DNA of 64,000 bases from Granulicella sp. dw_53 (GTDB lineage: Bacteria > Acidobacteriota > Terriglobia > Terriglobales > Acidobacteriaceae), in NCBI RefSeq assembly GCF_018449545.1, contig NZ_JAAVUR010000002.1, forward strand, positions 372,001 to 436,000, read 5' to 3'. The notes beneath the pieces were generated by a model. The model was not told where the DNA came from, searched no databases, and was given only the letters and a program-made list of their open reading frames with translations. Positions 35,014-42,645 of this stretch are shown here, piece by piece. Made by a program: the position numbers and the translations under genes. The first letter of the stretch is position 1; each line of letters starts with the position of its first letter.

Positions 35014-35471
35014 GGGGCTAAAGCCCCTTGTGAGGTGGGCTTTTTTCGTAGGGCTAAAGCCCTACGCTTAATCCGAACTGCAACTGCAACAGCAACAGCA
35101 ATGGCGACGACAAAAACAAAAACAAAAGCAAAAGCAACGACAACGACAACTACAACTACAACTACAACTGCAAAATACAGGGGTTCACTGCGTTCAGGAT
35201 GACGGCGTAAAACAAGCAACTGCAACAACAACGACAAAACAGCAACTGCAACAGCGTCGGCTAAAACAGCAACGGCAAGTGCGGCTGCGGGCTGTTGAGG
35301 TTCCCACCCTTCGCGAAAGGCAAAGGCGCGAAGGATGGGGCACCCGGGCTGTCGTGTCTGGTTGAGGAGAGCAATGGCAAAAACAGGCAACGGCAAGTGC
35401 GACCGCGGGTCCTTCGACTGCGCAACTCGCGATGAAGCTGCGAGTTACTTCGCTCAGGATGACAAATTTTT
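35014..35471. repeat. Composite interspersed repeat, copy 5 (longest, with an inserted hairpin)
   Basis: Hairpins at 35014-35027 and 35048-35065 are followed by sixteen in-phase hexamers (35076-35171: AACTGC, AACAGC, AAAAAC, AACGAC, AACTAC and others), an R1 unit that lacks three bases (AGGGGTTCACTGCG), a second array, an interposed hairpin of the CCCACCC...GGATGGGGCACCC type (35301-35350), more hexamers and R2 with stem GCAACTCGC / GCGAGTTAC. The array is longer than in copy 1, which shows length variation. Little else occupies the gap between 34895 and 35514. Confidence 0.85.
35301..35350. repeat. Type-C inverted repeat (inside composite copy 5)
   Basis: CCCACCCTTCGCG and CGCGAAGGATGGGG form an imperfect long stem, followed by CACCCGGGC. 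Near-identical flanks occur at 57891-57931, and a related pair at 56031-56074. Placement within another repeat suggests independent insertion. Confidence 0.6.
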
Positions 35472-35514
35472 GGTTGCGCTTGTTTAAAGCATTGTGGCAC
35501 GGGCGGGGTTGTTT

Positions 35515-38500
35515 TTAGCTTTCGTATTCGAAGGGTTCGACCTCTCCTTTGCCTTCGAAGAAGGCGTAGATGGCTGGGATGAGGAGGAGGGTTAGGCCTG
35601 TTGAGCTTACTAGTCCGCTGATGACGACGATGGCGAGGGGGCGTTGGATCTCTGATCCGGGGCCGGTGGCGAAGAGGAAGGGGACCAGGCCCAGGGCTGC
35701 GACGGTGGCGGTCATCATGACGGGGCGGAAGCGGAGTCTTGCGCCTTCGCGTACGGCTTCGTCCTGCTCCATGCCTTCCTGGCGGAGCTTGCGGATGTAG
35801 GAGACGAGTACGACGCCGTTGAGGACGGCGATGCCCCAGAGCGCGATGAAGCCCACGGAGGCGGGGACAGAGAGGTATTCGCCGGAGAGGAAGAGTCCGA
35901 GGACGCCTCCGATGGAGGCCAGCGGGAGGACGATGATGATGAGTGCGGCGAAGCGTACCGATCGGAAGAGGACGAAGAGCAGGAAGAAGATCGCCGCTAC
36001 GGTGATGGGCACGATGATCATGAGGTGATGCAGGGCGCGCTCCATGTTGTGGAACTGGCCGCCCCACTCGATGAAGTAGCCGGCGGGAAGTTTTACTTGT
36101 TCATTGACCTTGCCCTGGAGCTCTTCTACGAATCCGCCGAGGTCGCGTTCCTGCACGTTGACGCCGACGACGATGCGGCGTTTGCCCATGCTGCGATTGA
36201 TGAGCGCGGGACCTTCGACGACCTTTACGGTCGCGAGATCTTTGAGAGGGATGCGGGGGCCGGCGGGGGAGCTGATCTGCAGGTCGCGGATGTCTTCGAC
36301 GCTGTCGCGGAGGAGGTTGGGGAGGCGGACGATGGCCTGGAAGCGGCGCTCGCCTTCGTAGATCTCGGTGGCGGCTTTGCCGGCGATGGCGGTCTCTACG
36401 ATGTCGTTGACGTCGGCGGCGTTGAGCCCGTAGCGGGCGATGGCGTGGCGATCGATCTCGATGGTGAGGTACTGCTGGCCGCCGACGCGGTCGATGCGTG
36501 TGTCCTGCGTACCCTGGATGCCGCTGGCTACGTGGGCGATCTCGCCGGCCTTCTCGACGAGGAGGTCGAGGTCGTCGCCGTAGAGCATGACGGCTACGTC
36601 GGCGCGGACGCCGGAGACCATCTCGTCGACACGGTCGCTGATGGGCTGCGACATGACGAGGTTGATGCCGGGGATGGAGGCGAGGCGGGCTCGCATCTGT
36701 TCGGCGATCTTGTCCTGGGTCATGCCGCGGGGGCGTTCGTCGAAGGGGGTGAGGGAGGCGAGGACGTCGGCTTCGTTGGGACCGGCGGGGTCGGCGGGGG
36801 ACTCACCGCGGCCGATGCGCGAGACGACGTTCTCGACGCCGGGCACCTGAAGCATGGACTTGTGCATGGCCATCTCCATCTTGAGCGACTCTTCGAGGGA
36901 GATGTTGGGGACGCGGTCTGCGTTGGGGGAGAGGGTGCCTTCCTGCATCTCGGGGATGAAGGCGGTGCCGAGGAAGGGGAAGAGGCAGAGGGCAAAGATG
37001 AACATCGCTACGACGGTGACGACGCTGATCTTGCGATGTGCGAGCGCCCACCGCAGCATGGCGTTGTAGGGACGGCGCAGGGTGCGGACGAGGCGGGTGT
37101 CGTCCTCGGAGCCGCCCTTGAGCAGGTAGGAGGAGAGGACTGGCGAGAGGGTAAGCGAGAGCACCAGCGAGATGGCCAGGGCGATGGCGATGGTGTAAGC
37201 GAGTGGCGCAAACATTTTGCCTTCCATGCCTTCGAGCGTCATGAGCGGGAGGAAGACGAGGATGATGATGGTGACGCCGAAGAGTACGGGCGTGGCGACT
37301 TCGGTGACTGCTCCCAGGACGATGTTGATTTTTTCTCGCGTGGTGATGGTGTCTTGGGAGGCGTGACGGGCGTGGCTTAGTTTGGCGAAGACGTTTTCGA
37401 CGACGACGACCGAGCCATCGACCATGAGGCCGATGGCGATGGCGAGGCCTCCCAGGGACATCAGGTTCGCGGAGAGGCCGATCTGATTCATGATGAGGAA
37501 GGTGAGCAGCGGCGTGACCACGAGGGTGGCGCTGACGATGAGGCTGGAGCGGATGTCGCCGAGGAAAAGCACGAGGACGATGACCACGAAGACGATGCCT
37601 TCGGCGAGGACCTCGGTGACGGTGTGGATGGAGGCGTCCACGAGCTGGGAGCGATCGTAGTAGGGGACGATTTGTAACCCACCGGGGATCATGTGTTTTT
37701 CGTTGATCTCCGCGACGCGTTGCTTGACGCGGCCGACGATCTCTTTGGCGTTGCCTCCGATGGTCATGAGTACGACGCCGCCGACGGCTTCGGTGTAGCC
37801 GTTCTTGATCATGGCTCCGTAGCGGACTTCGGTGCCGATGCGGACTTCGGCTACGTCGCGGATGTAGACGGGGGTGCCTCCGCTCTCCTTGAGGACGACG
37901 TTGCGGATGTCGTCGAGGTCGCGAACCAGGCCGACAGTGCGGACGAGGTACTGCTCGGCGTGCTGGGGGAGGATGCCGCCGCCGGCGTTGGCGTTGTTGC
38001 GGGCGAGGGCGTTGCGGACCTCGCCGATGGTGAGGTTGTAGTAGTGGAGCTTCTGGGGGTCGACGAGGGTCTCGTACTGCTTGACGTAGCCGCCGGTGGA
38101 GTTGATCTCGGCGACGCCGGGGATGGAGCGGAGGAGCGGGCGTACGACCCAGTCTTCGAGGGTGCGGCGCTCGATGAGCTCGTCGCGGGTCAGGGTGCGC
38201 TTCCGCTTGCTCTCGCCGGGAAGCTCGAGGGTGTACTGGAAGACTTCGCCGAGGGCGTTGGTGATGGGTCCGAGGACGGGAGTGACGCCTTCGGGCATGC
38301 GGTCGCGCAGCTCGGAGAGGCGCTCGGAGACCATCTGACGTTCGAGGTAGAGGCTGCTGCCATCTTCGAAGACGAGGGTGATGAGGGAGAGGCCGGGCTT
38401 GTTGAGGGAGCGCATGTCGGTCATGCCGGGAAGGCCGGTCATGGCGATCTCGATGGGGATGGTAACGAAGCGCTCGACTTCTTCGGGGGATTTTCCGGAG

Positions 38501-38658
38501 GCCTCGGTTGCGATCTGGACCTGGACGTTGGCGACGTCAGGGAAGGCGTCCACCGAGAGGTGCTGCGAGGCGTTGACGCCGAAGCCGACGAGGACTAACG
38601 CCACGACGACGAGGATGAGACGTTGCCGCAGCGCGCCCGCGATGATGGACTGCAGCAT
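35515..38658 (-). CDS. CzcA/CusA-type heavy-metal RND efflux permease
   Basis: This 1047-residue inner-membrane pump has the RND topology of twelve spans with two large periplasmic loops. It carries the heavy-metal-efflux marks: ATEASGKSPEEVERFVTIPIE near the start, PGVAEINSTGGYVKQYE, and GLMVDGSVVVVEN in span 4, where the single Asp of the MVDG motif relays protons. It exports divalent or monovalent metal ions through an adaptor and an outer-membrane channel. The gene is last in a three-gene operon, two bases after the adaptor stop. The metal cannot be assigned from sequence alone; the CzcA and CusA branches are both possible. Confidence 0.95.
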   Translation of the reverse strand: MLQSIIAGALRQRLILVVVALVLVGFGVNASQHLSVDAFPDVANVQVQIATEASGKSPEEVERFVTIPIEIAMTGLPGMTDMRSLNKPGLSLITLVFEDGSSLYLERQMVSERLSELRDRMPEGVTPVLGPITNALGEVFQYTLELPGESKRKRTLTRDELIERRTLEDWVVRPLLRSIPGVAEINSTGGYVKQYETLVDPQKLHYYNLTIGEVRNALARNNANAGGGILPQHAEQYLVRTVGLVRDLDDIRNVVLKESGGTPVYIRDVAEVRIGTEVRYGAMIKNGYTEAVGGVVLMTIGGNAKEIVGRVKQRVAEINEKHMIPGGLQIVPYYDRSQLVDASIHTVTEVLAEGIVFVVIVLVLFLGDIRSSLIVSATLVVTPLLTFLIMNQIGLSANLMSLGGLAIAIGLMVDGSVVVVENVFAKLSHARHASQDTITTREKINIVLGAVTEVATPVLFGVTIIILVFLPLMTLEGMEGKMFAPLAYTIAIALAISLVLSLTLSPVLSSYLLKGGSEDDTRLVRTLRRPYNAMLRWALAHRKISVVTVVAMFIFALCLFPFLGTAFIPEMQEGTLSPNADRVPNISLEESLKMEMAMHKSMLQVPGVENVVSRIGRGESPADPAGPNEADVLASLTPFDERPRGMTQDKIAEQMRARLASIPGINLVMSQPISDRVDEMVSGVRADVAVMLYGDDLDLLVEKAGEIAHVASGIQGTQDTRIDRVGGQQYLTIEIDRHAIARYGLNAADVNDIVETAIAGKAATEIYEGERRFQAIVRLPNLLRDSVEDIRDLQISSPAGPRIPLKDLATVKVVEGPALINRSMGKRRIVVGVNVQERDLGGFVEELQGKVNEQVKLPAGYFIEWGGQFHNMERALHHLMIIVPITVAAIFFLLFVLFRSVRFAALIIIVLPLASIGGVLGLFLSGEYLSVPASVGFIALWGIAVLNGVVLVSYIRKLRQEGMEQDEAVREGARLRFRPVMMTATVAALGLVPFLFATGPGSEIQRPLAIVVISGLVSSTGLTLLLIPAIYAFFEGKGEVEPFEYES

Positions 38659-38660
38659 GG

Positions 38661-39851
38661 CTACTTGCCTCCCTTGATGGCGTTCTGCTTCCGCTGATTG
38701 TTGAGGTGGAAGGCTCCATCAAGGACGATGCGTTCGGGTTGGGTGACGCCGCTGCGGAGGACGCGCCGGTCTTCGACCTCGTCGCCAAGTTCGACCTCGC
38801 GGAGGAGGAACTTGTTGGGCGCGGTCTCTACGAAGACGTAGTCTTTGTTGTCTTCGCGGACGATGGCGGTCTGGGGGATGGTGAGTTCGCGGGCGGTAGA
38901 GCCGGTGAAGATCATGGTGGCGAGCTCATCGGGTTTGAAGAGGGAGTGAGTGTTAGGGAGCTCCATGCGGACTTCGACGGTACGTGTTGCGGGGTCGACG
39001 ATGGGGGCTACGTAGGAGAGGTGGCCGCCGATCTTTTCTGTTGGCAGAGCGGGGATGCGGACTACGACCTCCATGCCTCGCTGCAGGCGGCCGGCGTCTT
39101 CTTCGGGGACGTTGGCGACGATCCAGACGTTGGAGAGGTCTGCGATGGTGAAGGCGGGATCGGCGGGCTGGACGACCTGGCCGATGGTGACTTTGCGCTC
39201 GAGCACGGTGCCGCTGTTGGGAGTGACGATGGGGTAGTCGGCGCTGAGGCGGCGGGTTTTCTCGAGGTTCTGGATCTGGGCTTCGGTCATGCCGAGGCCG
39301 CGAAGCTGGGTGCGGAAGGATGCGACTTCGGCGTTGGCCTGAAGGAGCTCGGCGCGGCGGCGTTCGAGCTCGGCCTGGCCGATGACGTCGGCGGCGACGA
39401 GCTGTTCGGCGCGGCGGGCCGCGGCTTCGGCGAGGGTCTGCTGGGAGAAGGCTTTGACGAGGGAGAGCTGGGTGTCGGAGAGGCTGGTGCTGTGCAGCAT
39501 GGCGAGGGTCGTGCCTGCGTGCACGTACTCTCCTTCGAAGACGAGGAGTTTGAGGATGCGTCCGGCGACGGGTGAGCCGACTCGTGCGATGCGGCTGGCG
39601 TCTGTCTGGACGTGCGCGGATACCTGCAGGGTGCCGAGGACGTCCCGCATCTGTGGGGTGCCGAGTTTGAGGTTGCTGCCTAGCTCGGGGGTTACGGTGA
39701 TCTCCGCGGGGTCGCCTTGCTCGGCGACTGGGGTTGGTGCGACTTTCTTCTTGCAGCCTTCTGTGAGGAAGATCGATCCGACGAGGAGAGCGGTGAGGGC
39801 GCAGGTCTGCAGGCGACGCATGGTCTGCGGGGTGTGTCGGAGAGCGAACAT
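38661..39851 (-). CDS. RND periplasmic adaptor (CzcB/CusB type)
   Basis: The 396-residue membrane-fusion protein has a hydrophobic N-terminus ending LTEGCKKK, possibly lipid-modified though the lipobox is poor. Lipoyl-like halves (GRILKLLVFEGEYVHAGTTL and PNSGTVLERKVTIGQVVQPAD, given separately) flank an alpha-hairpin (about 125-195), and a beta-barrel domain follows. It joins the pump to the outer-membrane channel across the periplasm. The ATG at 39851 follows the TolC-type stop directly (TAAATG), with GAAGGAAGG upstream as ribosome site. The operon order is channel, adaptor, pump. Confidence 0.92.
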   Translation of the reverse strand: MFALRHTPQTMRRLQTCALTALLVGSIFLTEGCKKKVAPTPVAEQGDPAEITVTPELGSNLKLGTPQMRDVLGTLQVSAHVQTDASRIARVGSPVAGRILKLLVFEGEYVHAGTTLAMLHSTSLSDTQLSLVKAFSQQTLAEAAARRAEQLVAADVIGQAELERRRAELLQANAEVASFRTQLRGLGMTEAQIQNLEKTRRLSADYPIVTPNSGTVLERKVTIGQVVQPADPAFTIADLSNVWIVANVPEEDAGRLQRGMEVVVRIPALPTEKIGGHLSYVAPIVDPATRTVEVRMELPNTHSLFKPDELATMIFTGSTARELTIPQTAIVREDNKDYVFVETAPNKFLLREVELGDEVEDRRVLRSGVTQPERIVLDGAFHLNNQRKQNAIKGGK

Positions 39852-41201
39852 TTAAGGCCTTCCTTCGGGCGCGATGGCACCGAGTTCTTCAAGGTCGATG
39901 AGGGCGGACTGACGTGCGAACTGAGCTTCGACGAGGTCGCCCCGGACGCTCTGCAGGACGCGCTGTGCGTCGAGCACTTCCACGATGCCGCGTTCGCCGA
40001 AGCGGTAGGCGGCCTTGGCTGCGTCGACGGCGCTCTCCGCTGCGCGAAGCTCGCCGGACTCCAGTGAGACGGTCTGTTGGTCGGCGAGCTGATATTGCTC
40101 GTAGGCGCGTTCGGTGGCGGAGATGAGCTCGAGACGCCGCTGATCCAGCTCCGCGTTGGATTGGGAGATGGTGGCCTTCGACTCGTCGATCTGGCCGCGG
40201 CGGCGGTCCCAGAGCGGGATTGGGATGCTGACGCCGGTGCGCCAGAAGCGAAGGTCGGGCTGGTTTTCAAACTCGGCGAATAAGGTCGGCTGGGGGATGC
40301 GGAGGGCGCGCTCGCGTTGCAGCATAGCCTCGGTGCGTTGGACTTCGGTCTGGAATTGCGCGATGACGGGATGGGAGTTGAGGACAAGCTCGCGAAGCTG
40401 GGTGAGGGGTGGGAGCTGGACGCGAGGCTCTAGTGCGCCGCGAGGGTCGAGGTTGGCGTCGGCTGGAGCGGCGATGGCGACGCGAAGCAAGGCGATGGAG
40501 TTGGCCAGCTCCAGTTGGGCGCTGCGAACGGTGAAGCTGGCGCGGGCGATCTCGGCTTCGGCGCGGGTGAGTTCGAGGCGGCCCTTCTCTCCGACTCTTA
40601 CCTCGACTTCGACGCGTCTGCGCAGATCTTCGACGAGGCGAAGGTTCTCCTGGGCGTGTTCTACTTCAACGCGGTGGCGCAGGACGTTGTAGAAGGCCTG
40701 CTTGGCGTTGGCAGTGACGGAGCGGGTGACGGCGGCTTCGCCGAACTGGCTGCTGGTTCTGGCGAGCTCTGCGGCGCGACGGCGTGCGGTGCGCTCGCGA
40801 GGGATCTCGATGGCCTGATAGCCGGCGTAGTGCTGGAGCAGACCAGGTACGCCGGGGGTTGGGATGGGACGGGCGTATTGGCGGCCCTCGTAGATCTCTA
40901 TGGTGGGGTTGATGTAGGCCGTCGCTGTTCGCGTGGCTGCCGCGGCGCGGGCGGTGGCGGCTGCTGCTCCACGTAGACGCGGGTTGTTGCGTTCGGCCAT
41001 GGCGATGGCCTCTTGCAGAGTGATGGGCTGGGCGGAGGCAGTGGGTTGAAAGCTTGGATCCGGTGGAGCTGTGGTGTTGTGAGGCGGAGCGGCAGGGGCG
41101 GGCAAGGACAGTTGAGGAGATGGGGACGGAGGGATCGTCTGTGCGGCGCAGGTAAGCGCAGGTAGCAGAACGACAAAGGCGATGCGTCGCAAGGAGATCA
41201 C
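39852..41201 (-). CDS. Outer-membrane channel of the metal efflux system (CzcC/TolC family)
   Basis: The 449-residue protein has a signal peptide (ending LTCAAQ), a Pro-rich linker and the TolC-family repeat: ITLQEAIAMAERNNPRLRGAA and, in the second half, LRELVLNSHPVIAQFQTE. Long amphipathic helices form the periplasmic tunnel. The frame starts at a GTG (41201), with no ATG or ribosome site upstream. A sigma-54-type promoter predicts a transcript start two bases before this GTG, so the message could be leaderless. It is the first gene of the efflux operon. Confidence 0.9.
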   Translation of the reverse strand: MISLRRIAFVVLLPALTCAAQTIPPSPSPQLSLPAPAAPPHNTTAPPDPSFQPTASAQPITLQEAIAMAERNNPRLRGAAAATARAAAATRTATAYINPTIEIYEGRQYARPIPTPGVPGLLQHYAGYQAIEIPRERTARRRAAELARTSSQFGEAAVTRSVTANAKQAFYNVLRHRVEVEHAQENLRLVEDLRRRVEVEVRVGEKGRLELTRAEAEIARASFTVRSAQLELANSIALLRVAIAAPADANLDPRGALEPRVQLPPLTQLRELVLNSHPVIAQFQTEVQRTEAMLQRERALRIPQPTLFAEFENQPDLRFWRTGVSIPIPLWDRRRGQIDESKATISQSNAELDQRRLELISATERAYEQYQLADQQTVSLESGELRAAESAVDAAKAAYRFGERGIVEVLDAQRVLQSVRGDLVEAQFARQSALIDLEELGAIAPEGRP

Positions 41202-41212
41202 GAATGGATCTA

Positions 41213-41231
41213 TGGCAATTGACTCGCCAAA
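41213..41231 (-). promoter_or_regulatory. Sigma-54 (-24/-12) promoter of the metal efflux operon
   Basis: On the minus strand TTGGCGAGTCAATTGCC contains TGGC-N7-TTGC with the invariant GG and GC ten bases apart. The sequence agrees with the divergent promoter on the other strand at nearly every position. The predicted start of transcription is near 41203. Confidence 0.72.
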
Positions 41232-41278
41232 CGGAAACGCGGCAAAAAGCGGCTAATCGTGGAGGATCGAGGCTGAGG

Positions 41279-41326
41279 TGTCCCAAATGGAACAGGGATG
41301 ACTGCGTAAACCGCCCAAATGGAACA
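41279..41326. promoter_or_regulatory. Two probable enhancer sites for the sigma-54 activator
   Basis: TGTCCCAAATGGAACA (41279-41294) is an imperfect dyad (TGTYCC-N4-GGAACA). CCCAAATGGAACA recurs at 41314-41326, 32 bases on, about three helical turns. The copies lie some 85-130 bases from both predicted transcription starts, the usual distance for NtrC-type enhancers. Confidence 0.68.
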
Positions 41327-41386
41327 TCTGGTCGAGGTATGAAGGTAGCGGGGACGGTGGATATGGGCCAATTGCATATGTAACGA

Positions 41387-41403
41387 TTGGCGGGCCAATT
41401 GCA
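41387..41403 (+). promoter_or_regulatory. Sigma-54 (-24/-12) promoter of the two-component genes
   Basis: TTGGCGGGCCAATTGCA holds TGGC-N7-TTGC. The predicted transcript start is near 41414, upstream of the sensor kinase gene. Similarity to the divergent promoter (shared TTGGCGxGxCAATTGC) argues against chance. Confidence 0.72.
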
Positions 41404-41499
41404 GTGTGTTCTGCGATGCAGATCTCGTTCATGCTTCGCTTTGCGGATCCCACTCTTGTGCCGCCTCTGCCGCGACGGGCAGCGTGGGAGAATGAGGGT

Positions 41500-42645
41500 A
41501 TGCCGATCGCATCGACCAGGAGATTTTCCCCGCGTGTAAAGGCCGCGCTGATCGGGGCGATGATAGTTGCGCTGGCGATTGCGACGTGGCTGATCCCGCC
41601 GCATGCGGTGGTGCTGCACAATATCCTGCATCACCTGAATATTTTGCCGCTGATGCTGGCGGGGATGATCTTCGGCTGGCGGGGCGCGTTGAAGGCGCTG
41701 GTGCTGGCTACGGTGCTGCAGTCGCCCTCGATCTATCGCCACTGGCACCGGATGCCGGTCGATGCACAGGACCAGGTGGTGGAGCTGAGCACCTTTGGAG
41801 CCGCGGGTGTCATTGCGGGGATCGTAGCGGACCGTGAGCGAATGCAGCGGCTGCGGGTCGAGGCGACCAAGCTCGAACTCGAACGCGTGTACACGGAGCT
41901 AAGCGCGAACATTCAACAGATGAAGAAGACGGAGCGGTTGACGGCGGCGGGGCAGCTTGCGGCGAGTCTCGCGCATGAGATACGCAATCCGCTGGCGAGT
42001 ATCAGCGGGGCTGCGGGCATACTGGCGCGAGGGCAGGCTCCGGTGGCCAGCCGCGAGGAGTGTCTCGATATTTTGATGAAGGAGTCGCTGCGGCTCAACA
42101 AGCTGCTGACGAACTTCCTCGACTTTGCACGTCCTCGGCTGCCGCGTTTTCAGAGGACGGAGCCGGTCTCTGTAATTCAGTCGGTTGCGGTGCTAACGCA
42201 GCATGTGGCCACACGGCAGAATGTGGAGCTGCGGCAGCAGATCCCGCTGAAGCTTCGAGAGATCGACTGTGATCCGGAGCAGATCAAGCAGGTGCTATTG
42301 AATCTGATCCTCAACGCGGTGCAGGCCACGGAGGAGCATGGGACGGTGGTGATTCGCAGTATGCTGGAGCGCGACAGACTTTGTGTTGAGGTGGTGGATG
42401 AGGGGCACGGCATTCCTTCCGAGGATCTTGAGCGCATCTTCGATCCATTCTTCACCACCAAGGAGAACGGTACGGGGCTGGGGCTTGCGATTGCGGCGAA
42501 CATCATTGCACAGCATGGCGGAGCGCTTACGTGCCGACCCAACACCGACCGCAGGATGGGAATGGTCTTCCGGGTGGAGCTCCCGTTTGAACGGCCGCCG
42601 GTGTCGAGCTTCGAGAGTAAGCCAGAGAGAGCGGACCTATCGTGA
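41500..42645 (+). CDS. Membrane sensor histidine kinase (NtrB/ZraS-like)
   Basis: The 381-residue kinase has three or four hydrophobic spans (about 15-110) with very short loops and no periplasmic domain. The loops are rich in histidine (PPHAVVLHNILHHLN; SIYRHWHRM). A short coiled coil leads to the phosphoacceptor His159 in SLAHEIRNPL, the N box LLNLILNAVQA, VDEGHGIP and GTGLGLAI. It should phosphorylate the overlapping response regulator. The start at 41500 follows GGGAG. An in-frame ATG at 41416, two bases after the predicted transcript start, is the alternative. Metal sensing through the histidines is inferred from the neighbouring efflux operon. Confidence 0.9.
   Translation: MPIASTRRFSPRVKAALIGAMIVALAIATWLIPPHAVVLHNILHHLNILPLMLAGMIFGWRGALKALVLATVLQSPSIYRHWHRMPVDAQDQVVELSTFGAAGVIAGIVADRERMQRLRVEATKLELERVYTELSANIQQMKKTERLTAAGQLAASLAHEIRNPLASISGAAGILARGQAPVASREECLDILMKESLRLNKLLTNFLDFARPRLPRFQRTEPVSVIQSVAVLTQHVATRQNVELRQQIPLKLREIDCDPEQIKQVLLNLILNAVQATEEHGTVVIRSMLERDRLCVEVVDEGHGIPSEDLERIFDPFFTTKENGTGLGLAIAANIIAQHGGALTCRPNTDRRMGMVFRVELPFERPPVSSFESKPERADLS

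Noticed and set aside
36025..37380. Open frame of 451 codons antisense to the metal RND pump
   Set aside because: Same composition bias as other shadows; the opposite strand encodes a full RND permease.
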